From: Mesobacillus jeotgali
GTDB lineage: Bacteria > Bacillota > Bacilli > Bacillales > Cytobacillaceae
Length of the DNA stretch: 64,000 nucleotides
Assembly (NCBI RefSeq): GCF_900166585.1
Contig: NZ_FVZC01000009.1
Span: 124,001 to 188,000, forward strand
Reading direction: 5' to 3'
The position numbers were made by a program, and so were the translations under genes. The notes beneath the pieces were generated by a model, which saw only the letters and a list, made by a program, of their open reading frames with translations, did not search any database and had not been told where the DNA came from. This document shows, in pieces, positions 53,419-62,612 of this stretch. How positions within the stretch are numbered: the stretch's first letter is position 1; every line of letters begins with the position of its first letter.

Positions 53419-53796
53419 TTATTCGGGGCGCGGCAGGAGCTGCCGGATGTGCTTTACCCTAGCCTCCATTGAAACATTGCAGCTATTGCCAAGATGTACA
53501 ATGGAAGAAGAAGAGACCCCCAGAATATCTATACTCCCGACTTTTAAAACAGGGTTGATGTTATGCGTAAATATATTCACGTTTTCATAATCTGATTGAA
53601 ATGGGATTGGCTCCAAAAAAACGGGAAAAGCGGCAAAATTCCCCTCATTACCATAAAAAATTTCTGCCTCTCTTTGAACTGCCAAAGCCCTGGAAAATGC
53701 CTGAATTTGCTGGGAGTCACCGATCTGGAACACCGAAGAAAATATGACCGAATCAATCTTTATCTGTTCAACACTTGCGGTTCTCTTTAACATCAT
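53419..53796 (-). CDS. gerPE: Spore germination protein GerPE
   Basis: 125 residues from ATG 53796, overlapping the gerPD stop by an ATGA. It carries the family's VFQIGDSQQIQAFSRALAVQ and VGSIDILGVSSSSIVHLGNS, the latter repeated in GerPD. A spore-coat-associated component of the GerP set. Assignment rests mainly on order (A-B-C-D-E-F) and length. Confidence 0.87.
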   Translation of the reverse strand: MMLKRTASVEQIKIDSVIFSSVFQIGDSQQIQAFSRALAVQREAEIFYGNEGNFAAFPVFLEPIPFQSDYENVNIFTHNINPVLKVGSIDILGVSSSSIVHLGNSCNVSMEARVKHIRQLLPRPE

Positions 53797-53981
53797 GTTC
53801 TTACTTCCGGCGCGAGCGGTACAAAAGGCCCGATAATGAGTGACTCAGCTGGAGTATCGAATGTAGATGCAAGATTAATGGTATCAGCATCCCCAACCAT
53901 TAGTAGCGAGGAGCTTGAAACGCCGATCACCCTGATGTTTCCTACACATATATCCCGGTTATAGACTTGAAAATTCATCAT
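53793..53981 (-). CDS. gerPD: Spore germination protein GerPD
   Basis: 62 residues from ATG 53981 with GGAAGGGAACTC upstream, overlapping the gerPC stop. Contains NRDICVGNIRVIGVSSSSLL and MVGDADTINLASTFDTPAES, as expected for GerPD. Small hydrophobic-beta protein acting in coat permeability. Confidence 0.88.
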   Translation of the reverse strand: MMNFQVYNRDICVGNIRVIGVSSSSLLMVGDADTINLASTFDTPAESLIIGPFVPLAPEVRT

Positions 53982-54601
53982 GAGTTCCCTTCCTTTACGT
54001 TATCTGGCAGGTTTTTGAGGAACAAGTATACTCCATTCTGGATTTCCTGCTTAAGGAGGTCAATAACTTGATCATTTATTTCCGAACTGAATTCACGATC
54101 ATTTTGATTTGATTGACTCTCCTTTAAATGTGTCGAGACTCTGCCAGACAATTGTTTTTTGATATCTTCTTTTATGAAAGTGAAATAGGAATCATCGACG
54201 TGGATACCCAGCTTAGCTTTAGCATCCTGATAGATTTTCTCCAGATCAGTTTCAAGAAATTGATTCAATGCCGTTTCTATTTCAATTGTCCTTTTAAACA
54301 TCTCTTTTGCAGGGTTTGGAACATTGACCGCTTTTTGATCGACGGAAAAATCATCAATTCCACTCAGATCAGCTGGGTTTAGACCTATATTCAATGTCCC
54401 TTCCAGGGTTTCAACTTTCAACTGGTCGAATTTGTACTCGATATTTCCAACTTGGACAGGAGGCCGTTCCTTCAATGCTGCTATTTGCTGCTGCATATCG
54501 AGAACTGCCTTTTCCAATTTGGCTATCTTTTTGCTTTGGTGCTCTACATATAAATGCATCTTCCTTACATAGTCATAAAATTCAGCATTCAAACGAATCA
54601 C
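53978..54601 (-). CDS. gerPC: Spore germination protein GerPC
   Basis: 207 residues from GTG 54601; TTG 54592 would put GAGGTGA at a better distance and shorten it by three residues. An N-terminal coiled coil (about 8-45, HLYVEHQSKKIAKLEKAVLD) leads into VQVGNIEYKFDQLKVETLEG, typical of GerPC, followed by an acidic helical C-terminal part. Coat-associated protein needed for normal germination. Its stop overlaps gerPD. Confidence 0.88.
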   Translation of the reverse strand: MIRLNAEFYDYVRKMHLYVEHQSKKIAKLEKAVLDMQQQIAALKERPPVQVGNIEYKFDQLKVETLEGTLNIGLNPADLSGIDDFSVDQKAVNVPNPAKEMFKRTIEIETALNQFLETDLEKIYQDAKAKLGIHVDDSYFTFIKEDIKKQLSGRVSTHLKESQSNQNDREFSSEINDQVIDLLKQEIQNGVYLFLKNLPDNVKEGNS

Positions 54602-54626
54602 CTCGCCTCGAACCAGTTTTTAAATG

Positions 54627-54884
54627 TTACCTGCTAGAAACAGCTGAAGTTAAGGGGACTGCAGGCGTCTCTATATCTTGTGTATGGTAGGGCCCCAGCG
54701 TACCTGTATAGATTTGTGAGGGATGCAGGGCCTCTGGAGCAGGCGCTTTAAAACCCCCGGTATTATACAGGTGGGAAACTGGCTTGATCATACCTGCACT
54801 GCCAATTTGCAGAACAGAAGAATTTGAGAGTCCATCAACCTTTAATAAATTTATATTGATTGATTGTTGTATATAGAAATTCAT
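54627..54884 (-). CDS. gerPB: Spore germination protein GerPB
   Basis: 85 residues from ATG 54884 (GGGTGA four bases upstream; a GTG four codons earlier is the alternative). Begins MNFYIQQSININ and has SSVLQIGSAGMIKPVSHLYN, the GerPB pattern. Part of the six-gene coat-permeability operon. Confidence 0.88.
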   Translation of the reverse strand: MNFYIQQSININLLKVDGLSNSSVLQIGSAGMIKPVSHLYNTGGFKAPAPEALHPSQIYTGTLGPYHTQDIETPAVPLTSAVSSR

Positions 54885-54898
54885 CGAATCACCCACAT

Positions 54899-55120
54899 CT
54901 AGACATTTAAATAATTTCCTTGATCAACTCCGTCTTGATCATAGGTATTGGTGGAACTTTGATTATTATAAACAGTTAACCCGTCACCGGTATTGAATGA
55001 GCCAGCTCCAGAAAAGGTTTTTGCATTGGAAACAGGGCTGATTCTATAAACATCTCCAATGTGGAATACCGCGCTGTTACCGAGAGAGATGACCTGTGCG
55101 ACTCCAACAATTGCTGGCAT
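54899..55120 (-). CDS. gerPA: Spore germination protein GerPA
   Basis: 73 residues from ATG 55120 with GGGTGTTGCTC upstream. Starts MPAIVGVAQVISLG and continues AVFHIGDVYRISPVSNAKTF, matching GerPA/GerPF. First gene of the operon and directly downstream of a sigma-K promoter, so expression is expected in the mother cell late in sporulation. Confidence 0.9.
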   Translation of the reverse strand: MPAIVGVAQVISLGNSAVFHIGDVYRISPVSNAKTFSGAGSFNTGDGLTVYNNQSSTNTYDQDGVDQGNYLNV

Positions 55121-55150
55121 GAGCAACACCCTTTATTTTAATTTCTTTAT

Positions 55151-55177
55151 TATCCTATGTGCCCAAATTCAGAATGT
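55151..55177 (-). promoter_or_regulatory. Sigma-K promoter of the gerP operon
   Basis: On the minus strand: AC (55177-55176), 16 bases, CATAGGATA (55159-55151), an exact fit to the sigma-K pattern AC-N16/17-CATA-N3-TA. It lies about 30 bp before gerPA. In B. subtilis gerP is known to be sigma-K dependent and GerE repressed. Confidence 0.75.
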
Positions 55178-55323
55178 GATTAAAATGCCTATATGTTTCG
55201 AAGAGGCATTTTTAATTTTGAAAATCATGTTATACAACAGGTGGAATGCTATATAACAGAGGGATAATATGTTAATATATTTATATATTTAGAATTTTTA
55301 ATTATTATATGAGGAGGCAAATT

Positions 55324-56916
55324 ATGAACGTTCCGTTGCTGTTGAACCAGTTTCTTGATCGCGCGGTTTCACTTTATGGGGAGAAACAGGCTATTTTTTC
55401 CGAAGACAGGGTGCTTACATATTCTGAACTTAATGAAAGGGTAAACCGGCTTTCTGACGGATTGAGGAAGCTTGGAGCTGTTAAAGGTGACCGCATTGCC
55501 TACCTTGCTCCAAACTCGATTGAAATGCTTGAAGGTTTCTATGGTGTTTTCCAGGTAGGCGGTGTGATGGTTCCTCTAAATATTCGCCTAAAGCCGGAGG
55601 ATTATTTGTTCATCCTCAATCACAGTGAGTCGCGAGTGTTATTTGTCGACCAGGATTTATATCATCTGATCAAGCCGATTAAGGACCAGCTGGAAACTGT
55701 GGAAAAAGTCATCGTCCACTACAAGGAAGAAAGCCTGGAGGAAACTGGATACGATGCTTGGCTTCTGGAGCAATCTCCTGAGCCTTTCAAACGGGCAGAA
55801 CTTGATGAAAATGATGTCTGCAGTCTTCTTTATACAAGCGGGACAACGGGGAATCCAAAGGGTGTCATGCTGACGCACAGGAACAATTATCTGCATGCCC
55901 TGAGCACAATGCATCATTTGCGGGTCAGCGATGAAGACGTCCTGATGCATGTCCTGCCAATGTTCCATGTGAATGGCTGGGGGTCTCCATTTTATTACAC
56001 AGCGAATGGCTCTTCGCAGGTATGCTTCCGAAAAACGACTCCCGAAGCGATTTTCAGCGCCTTGGAAAAACATAAAGTCAGTGTGATGCATATGGCACCG
56101 ACGGTATTGAATGCGCTGCTCCAGTTTTATGAAAAAAATGTTCCAGACATCGAACAGCAGGTCCGTGTTGTAATCGCAGGTTCCGCGCCGCCCCCAGCTT
56201 TCGTTACACGGGTGGAAAAAGAGCTTGGCTGGGAGTTCATCCAGGTATACGGCATGACAGAATCCTCCCCGTTAAGTACGATTTCTACAATCAGATCGCA
56301 CTTGAAGGAGCTGCCGTTGAATGAACAGTACCGGATGAAAGCGAAGGCAGGAATCTCGATGATCGGCTGCCAGGTAAAGGTTGTCAACGATTTTGGCGAA
56401 GAGGTTGCCCATAATGGCAAGGAAATCGGTGAAGTCACTACGCGAAGCAATGGAGTGATGAAAGGCTACTGGAAAAATGAAGAGGCGACAATGGAGACGG
56501 TCAGGAATGGCTGGCTGCACACTGGCGACATGGCGACAGTAGACGAATACGGGAATATCGACATTGTCGATCGCAAAAAAGATGTCATCATTAGCGGCGG
56601 GGAGAATATTTCATCCATTGAGGTGGAGGGAGCATTGTACGATCATCCTGCTGTACTTGAAGCAGCAGTTATTGCCGTCCCGCATGAGAAATGGGGAGAA
56701 ACTCCCCACGCCTATGTCGTTTTACGTGAAAATGAGCAGGTTTCGGAAAAAGATCTCATCTCATTTTCAAGGGAGAAGCTGGCCCACTTTAAAGCAATCA
56801 CTGGTGTTACCTTTGTAACAGAGCTTCCAAAAACTGCTTCAGGTAAAATCCAGAAAGTACACCTGAGGAATGAATACTGGGAAACGAATGGCAAGTCAGG
56901 AAGATTTGTAAACTAA
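55324..56916 (+). CDS. Medium/long-chain fatty acid-CoA ligase
   Basis: 530 residues from ATG 55324 with GAGGAGGCAAATT upstream. AMP-binding loop [20 protein letters not shown], acyl-pocket text VYGMTESSPLSTI, HTGDMATVDEYGNIDIVDRK and the catalytic Lys in PKTASGKIQKVHLR. The pattern (long-chain ligase with N-terminal MNVPLLLNQFLDRAVSLYG) suggests the AlkK-like subgroup acting on medium-chain acids. Divergent from gerP with a 200-bp gap. Monocistronic by spacing. No FadR box was seen in front of it. Confidence 0.85.
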   Translation: MNVPLLLNQFLDRAVSLYGEKQAIFSEDRVLTYSELNERVNRLSDGLRKLGAVKGDRIAYLAPNSIEMLEGFYGVFQVGGVMVPLNIRLKPEDYLFILNHSESRVLFVDQDLYHLIKPIKDQLETVEKVIVHYKEESLEETGYDAWLLEQSPEPFKRAELDENDVCSLLYTSGTTGNPKGVMLTHRNNYLHALSTMHHLRVSDEDVLMHVLPMFHVNGWGSPFYYTANGSSQVCFRKTTPEAIFSALEKHKVSVMHMAPTVLNALLQFYEKNVPDIEQQVRVVIAGSAPPPAFVTRVEKELGWEFIQVYGMTESSPLSTISTIRSHLKELPLNEQYRMKAKAGISMIGCQVKVVNDFGEEVAHNGKEIGEVTTRSNGVMKGYWKNEEATMETVRNGWLHTGDMATVDEYGNIDIVDRKKDVIISGGENISSIEVEGALYDHPAVLEAAVIAVPHEKWGETPHAYVVLRENEQVSEKDLISFSREKLAHFKAITGVTFVTELPKTASGKIQKVHLRNEYWETNGKSGRFVN

Positions 56917-57104
56917 TAGATTGAGGGGGATGCCGTTTTTGGGTGTCTCCCTTTTCTAACAGAGGTGAAGAGCCAGTCCCTCTAGACATTCGTAATCCTC
57001 CTGCTTTTCGGCGGTTCCAGGGCTCCCACTTCCTTTTGGCATGTTTTCTGATTGTGTGATATACATAGATTATATGTTAACTATTGGATGGAATGAGGTG
57101 GAAA

Positions 57105-58286
57105 ATGCAATACAACGGACAGACATCAGGCAGAATTGTTTCAATTGACCGGATGCGGGGCTTTTCCTTATTGGGGATTTTTCTAGTGAATATGATTTCG
57201 TTCCATTCACCATATTTCCATATCGACCCCGAATCATGGTGGAATGGAGACACCAACTTATTTACATATAGATTCATCGATATATTTATCCAGGCCAGTT
57301 TCTACCCGTTGTTTGCAATGTTATTCGGCTATGGGCTGGTGATCCTAAGAGAACGCATACTCGACAAAGGACTGAAATTCAAACCACTTGCCCTAAGGAG
57401 ACTCTCGCTGCTGCTGCTGATTGGGTTCATCCATGCTTTCCTAATCTGGGAAGGGGATATTCTCATTACCTATGCTGTATGTGGGTTTGTCTTTCTTCTG
57501 TTCATCGGATGGAGCGCCAAAAGATTCATCATTGCAGGACTGGCAATTTATATTGTCCCAAACGTGCTTCTTCTGCTGATGCTAGGTGCAGCATCGGCTG
57601 TTGATGGAGGCGCAGAGTTTTCGATGTATGATAGGCAAGCTGCCGAACAGGCAATTTCTGTTTACCAGACTGGCAGCTTTGGTGAAGTGGCAGAGCACAG
57701 GATGGCAGAGTGGTATAAAAATAATGACCTGATGGGCTTCTTCTTTTATTTGATCACAATCCTGCCTTTATTCATGATTGGGGCCGGAGCGGCAAAGATG
57801 GGGCTGTTTGAACAAGTGCAAAAGAATAAGAATAAAATTGCGGCTGCTGCAGTTGGACTTGCCACCCTCGGTCTCGTGATTAAAACAGTTCCCTATTTTT
57901 ATGAAAAAACGCTGATGACTGATTATGCCCAGGATGTTTTTGGCGGTGCAATGGTCGCAATGGCTTACGCATTGATCATTGCCCTTCTTTCCGAGCACAG
58001 GAAGTTCGATCGCATCCTCTATCCGCTGGAAGCTGCCGGCAGGCTGTCGATCAGCAATTATTTATTCCAGTCTGTCCTATCAACGATGATTTTTTACAGT
58101 TACGGACTAGGATACTATGGCAGTGTGTCTATTTTTGCAGGAACAATGCTTGCGCTCGGAATCTATGTGTTTCAATTAGCTGTTAGCAGCTGGTGGGTTA
58201 AAAGATTTTATTATGGCCCGGTTGAATGGCTGTGGCGCAGTGGTACGTATTTAAGGAAGCAGCGTTTTAAAAAAGGTGGAGCCTGA
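57105..58286 (+). CDS. DUF418 family membrane protein
   Basis: 393 residues from ATG 57105 with GAGGTGGAAA upstream; TTG 57084 would add seven residues. About nine to ten membrane helices. The N-terminal text RIVSIDRMRGFSLLGIFLVN and the C-terminal ISNYLFQSVLSTMIFYSYGL and WWVKRFYYGPVEWLWRSGTY are typical of the YeiB/DUF418 group, possible acyltransferase-like or transport proteins of unknown function. Its stop overlaps the start of the next gene (TGATG), so the two are coupled. Confidence 0.85.
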   Translation: MQYNGQTSGRIVSIDRMRGFSLLGIFLVNMISFHSPYFHIDPESWWNGDTNLFTYRFIDIFIQASFYPLFAMLFGYGLVILRERILDKGLKFKPLALRRLSLLLLIGFIHAFLIWEGDILITYAVCGFVFLLFIGWSAKRFIIAGLAIYIVPNVLLLLMLGAASAVDGGAEFSMYDRQAAEQAISVYQTGSFGEVAEHRMAEWYKNNDLMGFFFYLITILPLFMIGAGAAKMGLFEQVQKNKNKIAAAAVGLATLGLVIKTVPYFYEKTLMTDYAQDVFGGAMVAMAYALIIALLSEHRKFDRILYPLEAAGRLSISNYLFQSVLSTMIFYSYGLGYYGSVSIFAGTMLALGIYVFQLAVSSWWVKRFYYGPVEWLWRSGTYLRKQRFKKGGA

Positions 58287-58810
58287 TGGAGAAGGTAATA
58301 ATCATTGGCAACGGCGGCGCTGGAAAGTCAACACTCGCCCGAAAGCTTGGAAAAGCAATCAATAAAAAGGTATACCATCTTGATGCATTGTATTGGAAGC
58401 CAGGGTGGGAAATGACAGCGAAAGATGAGTGGAAGGCAGTTTTAACAGAGATCATGTCAGAAGATTCATGGATCATGGATGGAAACTATGGGAGCACAAT
58501 CGAAATGAGAGCGGAGGCAGCGGACACGATAATCTTTCTGGATTATTCCACTGCAAGATGCCTTTTTGGCATAGTCAAAAGGCGGATTATGTATCATGGG
58601 AAGTCCAGACCTGATATGAATGAAGGATGTCAGGAGAAGCTTGATTGGGAATTCCTGAAATGGGTGTCAGAATATAGGCGTAAAAAAGCCCCTGTAATCA
58701 TCGACCTCCTTGAAAAGTTCAAATTTACTGGGAAGGAAACTCACCATTTTACACATCCGCGTGATGCAGATAAATTCATAGCCGAGCAATTGGTTAAAGG
58801 AGGACATTAA
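58286..58810 (+). CDS. P-loop 'DNA topology modulation'-type kinase-like protein
   Basis: 174 residues from ATG 58286. Walker A GNGGAGKST, then HLDALYWKPGW and the conserved DGNYGSTIEMR, with FLDYSTARCLFGIVKRR: the adenylate-kinase-like family often labelled DNA topology modulation protein FlaR. The true substrate is unknown; a small-molecule kinase is more likely than a DNA function. Translationally coupled to the DUF418 gene and one base before yisK. Confidence 0.83.
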   Translation: MEKVIIIGNGGAGKSTLARKLGKAINKKVYHLDALYWKPGWEMTAKDEWKAVLTEIMSEDSWIMDGNYGSTIEMRAEAADTIIFLDYSTARCLFGIVKRRIMYHGKSRPDMNEGCQEKLDWEFLKWVSEYRRKKAPVIIDLLEKFKFTGKETHHFTHPRDADKFIAEQLVKGGH

Positions 58811-58811
58811 T

Positions 58812-59720
58812 ATGAGATTCGCTACTTTTAAAAATGGAACAGACCGTTGGATTGGAATCGTTAATGCTGAGGGCAGTCATGTTTTACCTCTGTTAGAGGC
58901 TCATGAACAAATGAGTGGAGAGAAATTCATTCCATCAGATATGCTTGAAGCCATTTCGCTTGGTGACAAGTTTTATCAAGAAGCCGAAAAGACAGTGAAA
59001 TGGGTCAGAGAAAACGCCCTAGAAAAAAAACTAAATATCCCGATCGATTCAGCCGAGTTACTCGCTCCGATTCCACGTCCGGCCAAAAATATTTTTTGTG
59101 TAGGAAAAAATTATGCAGAGCATGCAATCGAGATGGGCAGCAAGGATGATATTCCCGAGCATGTAATGGTGTTCACCAAGTCACCTACGTCGGTCACAGG
59201 ACATGGTCAGAAAGTTCTCTCCCACAGCGAGCTGACAGAGCAATTGGATTATGAAGGCGAGCTTGCAGTAGTCATTGGCAAGAAAGGAAAAGCAATCAAA
59301 CAGGAAGAGGCACTTGATTACGTTTTTGGCTATACAATCGTAAATGATGTCACTGCCCGCGACCTCCAGGCAAGGCATAAGCAGTTTTTCATCGGTAAGA
59401 GTCTTGATACAACTTGCCCGATGGGACCATGGATTGTCCATAAATCAGCAATAGAGAATCCGAACAAATTGAACATCATGACATCAGTCAACGGGGAAGT
59501 AAGGCAGGATTCAAATACGGAAAACTTCATTTTCCCGGTCGAGGAGGTTATTGCGGTACTTTCACAGGGAATGACACTCGAACCGGGGGATATCATTGCT
59601 ACCGGGACGCCAGCAGGAGTGGGTAAGGGCTTTAAGCCTCCAAGGTTCCTCAAGGCCGGGGATACAATTGAAATTACTGTTGAAGGAATTGGGACGTTAA
59701 GGAATCAAGTGACGAAATAA
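58812..59720 (+). CDS. yisK: Fumarylacetoacetate-hydrolase-fold protein YisK
   Basis: 302 residues from ATG 58812 (AAAGGAGGACATTA upstream); B. subtilis YisK has 301. The C-terminal FAH domain (about 95-300) has FCVGKNYAEHAIEMGS, the metal-binding acidic set in LDYEGELAVVIGKKG and NDVTARDLQ, and ATGTPAGVGKGF. B. subtilis YisK is an oxaloacetate decarboxylase also linked to cell-width control through Mbl. Third gene of an apparent operon with the DUF418 and P-loop genes; followed by a terminator. Confidence 0.9.
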   Translation: MRFATFKNGTDRWIGIVNAEGSHVLPLLEAHEQMSGEKFIPSDMLEAISLGDKFYQEAEKTVKWVRENALEKKLNIPIDSAELLAPIPRPAKNIFCVGKNYAEHAIEMGSKDDIPEHVMVFTKSPTSVTGHGQKVLSHSELTEQLDYEGELAVVIGKKGKAIKQEEALDYVFGYTIVNDVTARDLQARHKQFFIGKSLDTTCPMGPWIVHKSAIENPNKLNIMTSVNGEVRQDSNTENFIFPVEEVIAVLSQGMTLEPGDIIATGTPAGVGKGFKPPRFLKAGDTIEITVEGIGTLRNQVTK

Positions 59721-59734
59721 TAGAGAAAAGTAAT

Positions 59735-59769
59735 GATTCTCCTTATAAGTGATAGGGAGAATTTTTTTG
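59735..59769 (+). terminator. Terminator after yisK
   Basis: ATTCTCC / GGGAGAAT arms around TTATAAGTGATA, followed by TTTTTTTG. Confidence 0.72.
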
Positions 59770-59857
59770 TTATCTTATTAAAATATTAAAAATATTTTTT
59801 ATTTTCAGTATTTTATGCAGGAGTTTTTACCTACACATGAGAATATATTTGTGGCAG

Positions 59858-59875
59858 TGATTGAATACTCATTCA
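59858..59875. promoter_or_regulatory. FadR-like operator before the second yhgE gene
   Basis: TGATTGAATACTCATTCA matches 17 of 18 positions of the B. subtilis FadR (YsiA) consensus TGAATGAMTANTCATTCA as I remember it. It lies 43 bp before the start codon, next to T/A-rich promoter-like sequence, in the right place for repression. Confidence 0.6.
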
Positions 59876-59918
59876 GTCGCTTTGACATATATATATAAAA
59901 TCTCATGGGGGAGTACGA

Positions 59919-62486
59919 ATGAATTGGTTTAGCTTATTTTTGGCCCAAATGTCCCAGCTGGCATCGAGCAAAGGGGTACTCTATTCTGTTCTAGCAGCCT
60001 TGTTAGTGCCAATCGTCTATGGTGGAATCCTGCTGTCTCCAGATTGGGGACCGTATGATAATCTCTCCAATCTGCCAGTTGCGGTTGTCAATAATGACAA
60101 GGGTGCCATGTCCGGTGATGAACCTCTTAATGTTGGCGAAGACCTTGTGGCAGACTTGAAGAAAAGCAATGACTTAGGCTGGAAGTTTGTAGATTCAGAG
60201 GAAGCAGAAAAAGGATTGCAAAACTTTAAGTATTACATGGTCATTGAAATACCAGAGGATTTCTCTGAGAGAGTGACAACGGTTTTGGAACCTGACCCGA
60301 AAAAATTGGAACTTAATTATATCCAGAATGAGGGCCTGAATTTTATGGCAGCACAGGTGACAAGAAGTGCAACTGAGAAGTTAAGGGAAAAGCTGGCGAA
60401 CAAGATAACCGAAAAGTATGCGAATAATATCTTCGCGAGTCTTGGTGAAGTATCAGATGGATTTAAGACAGCTGCTGATGGTTCTGCGCAACTGCATGAT
60501 GGAACAGCAGAACTTCAGGATGGAACCAGGCTTCTATTGACTTCTCTAAATGAGAAATCGGCGGATATTTCCAAGCTTGCGGCTGGAACGCTGGAACTGA
60601 AAAGCGGTACTGATCAATTGGCTGGTTCTCTAGCCGGAAAACAAGGAGATATAACCAGGCTGGCAAATGGTTCTAGGGAACTGGCAGCAGGGACCGCTCA
60701 ATTAGCAGGAAGCTTAAAATCAAAACAAAGCGATATTACTAAACTTGCAGCCGGATCAAAAGATTTGAAAGATGGAACAGGGTTGCTCTTAAACTCTCTT
60801 AATGAAAAGTCCGCAGACATTACCAAGCTGGCGGACGGATCAGCAGAGGTAAATTCAGGGACTGGATTGCTATTGCAAAAGCTTAAAGATGGACAGCCGG
60901 GTATTACTCAGTTGGCTGCAGGAGGTAAGCAGTTAGAAGAAAAAATGCCAGTACTTAAGGCTGGTACTTCAAATGTCTTATTAGGAATGCAAGGGGTACA
61001 ACAGGGTGTTAAGAGGGTTGAAGCAGGTGCTCAAGGTGTGGTTAATGGAGTAACCCTAGCTACTCTTAAGACTAACGAGCTTAAAGATCTTTTAGATCAA
61101 TTAATCCAGAATCATTCAGATTTAGAAGGTGATCCTAAAATTAATGATATAAGACTAAAAATCCAAGAAATTAATACTACCTTAACCCAAGTAAATGAAC
61201 CTGCTAAGGCAGTGGCTGGCGCATTAAAAGAAAATAATCCTGAAGGCTCACTTGCGGATGGAATTAATCAGGCGATAGTAGGGCAGACAAATATTACCAA
61301 TGGAGTAGCTGATCTAGCAGCAAAAGCCCCAGCCCTGGCTGCCGGAACAGCAAGTGTTGCTGCAAGCTGGGATGAAATGATCTCTAAAGTCAGCTTGCTT
61401 CATGATGGAACAACTCAAATAGCTGCAGGAAATAAGTCAGTCAATGCAGGATGGGGAACGATTACTGCAGGAGTCAAAGAACTTGATGGCGGTGCAGCTT
61501 TAATATCAGCAGGGAATCAAACGGTAGATAAGGGCTGGAAGGAGCTCGCTGCAGGTGCAACTAAAATCCATTCAGGAGCAGCTCAGGTGAGCAATGGAAA
61601 TGCTACCGTAGATAATGGATGGCGTGAGCTTACAGCAGGTGCTTCCAAGATTCATTCAGGAGCGGTCCAAGTCAGCGACGGAAATATCAGCGTTGAAAAA
61701 GGCTGGGGAGATCTGACTGACGGAGTCACAAAACTGAATGAAGGAGCAGGAAAGCTTAATGATGGAAGTGGTCAATTGGCAGCCGGATTAAAGGATGGCG
61801 CTGAGGAAACCGGGAAAATCAAAGCTGATGAAAAAAATATTGGCATGTTTTCCTCACCAGTTGAACTGATTAGCAATAAGGTTCACGAGTATTCTCTTTA
61901 CAGAGATTCTACTGCGCCATATGTGATGACAATTGCGTTATTCGCAGGGATTTTAATAATGTCATTGTTCATCAATTTCAACAAGCCTCAGGAATTAAAT
62001 GTATCTAAGATGAGCTGGTTCGCTGTGAAATTTTTAAATCTCGCGTCCCTTGCTGTTATTCAGGCAATTCTTCTCTCCATTGTTGTTCTAGTATTCCTGA
62101 GCTTGAAGGTTGCAAACCCAACAGGTTTCATTTTATTCGCCGTAATGGTAAGTATTGTATTTACGGCCATTGTTATGTTCTTTGCGTCGTTTGGAAATAT
62201 TGGCCGTTTTATACTTTTAGCATTAGTGGTCATGCAGCTTTCGACAACTGGAGCTAATCTTCCAATTGATATGCTGCCTGAAAACCTTCGAAGCTTAAGT
62301 GTATACCTGCCATTTACCTATTCAATCGCAGGATTCAAGGCATTAATTTCATTAAATGATTTTACAATCGCTTTGACTAACCTGGCTGTATTACTTGTTT
62401 TTCTGGGACTATTTGCTTTGATGACCGTAACAGTCTTTATATTGAAGACAAAGGAAGAACCGCAACAAACAGATTTGGCCATGTAA
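59919..62486 (+). CDS. YhgE/Pip family protein, longer paralogue
   Basis: 855 residues from ATG 59919 with GGGGGAGTACGA upstream. Same plan as the 733-residue YhgE at 8951: N-terminal helix (about 20-38), LPVAVVNNDKGAMSG, long repeat domain, and five or so C-terminal helices with SAPYVMTIALF-like text. The repeats are longer than in the first copy: KSADISKLAAGTLELKSGT recurs with variations, and a 28-residue unit around NGWRELTAGASKIHSG repeats near 500-610. A non-repetitive segment (about 360-440, LLDQLIQNHSDLEGD) interrupts them. No TetR gene is adjacent; a FadR-like operator precedes it. Confidence 0.85.
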   Translation: MNWFSLFLAQMSQLASSKGVLYSVLAALLVPIVYGGILLSPDWGPYDNLSNLPVAVVNNDKGAMSGDEPLNVGEDLVADLKKSNDLGWKFVDSEEAEKGLQNFKYYMVIEIPEDFSERVTTVLEPDPKKLELNYIQNEGLNFMAAQVTRSATEKLREKLANKITEKYANNIFASLGEVSDGFKTAADGSAQLHDGTAELQDGTRLLLTSLNEKSADISKLAAGTLELKSGTDQLAGSLAGKQGDITRLANGSRELAAGTAQLAGSLKSKQSDITKLAAGSKDLKDGTGLLLNSLNEKSADITKLADGSAEVNSGTGLLLQKLKDGQPGITQLAAGGKQLEEKMPVLKAGTSNVLLGMQGVQQGVKRVEAGAQGVVNGVTLATLKTNELKDLLDQLIQNHSDLEGDPKINDIRLKIQEINTTLTQVNEPAKAVAGALKENNPEGSLADGINQAIVGQTNITNGVADLAAKAPALAAGTASVAASWDEMISKVSLLHDGTTQIAAGNKSVNAGWGTITAGVKELDGGAALISAGNQTVDKGWKELAAGATKIHSGAAQVSNGNATVDNGWRELTAGASKIHSGAVQVSDGNISVEKGWGDLTDGVTKLNEGAGKLNDGSGQLAAGLKDGAEETGKIKADEKNIGMFSSPVELISNKVHEYSLYRDSTAPYVMTIALFAGILIMSLFINFNKPQELNVSKMSWFAVKFLNLASLAVIQAILLSIVVLVFLSLKVANPTGFILFAVMVSIVFTAIVMFFASFGNIGRFILLALVVMQLSTTGANLPIDMLPENLRSLSVYLPFTYSIAGFKALISLNDFTIALTNLAVLLVFLGLFALMTVTVFILKTKEEPQQTDLAM

Positions 62487-62493
62487 TGGCTGG

Positions 62494-62524
62494 GGGACAT
62501 CCTTAACAGGGTGTCTCTTTTTTT
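62494..62524 (+). terminator. Terminator after the second yhgE gene
   Basis: Nine-base stem GGGACATCC / GGGTGTCTC (two G-U pairs), loop TTAACA, then eight T residues. Confidence 0.7.
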
Positions 62525-62612
62525 TCAAAGAGCTCAAAACTACCTTATACTTATGAAATTCCTTTTGAATATGGTATGATATCTTAGAATTTACTATTAG
62601 GAGGACGGGTAC

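Noticed and set aside
56917..57104. Regulatory element between the acyl-CoA ligase and DUF418 genes
   Set aside because: A weak GGGGGAT/GTCTCCC hairpin near 56925-56955 may be a terminator, but the pairing is poor and I saw no other structure.
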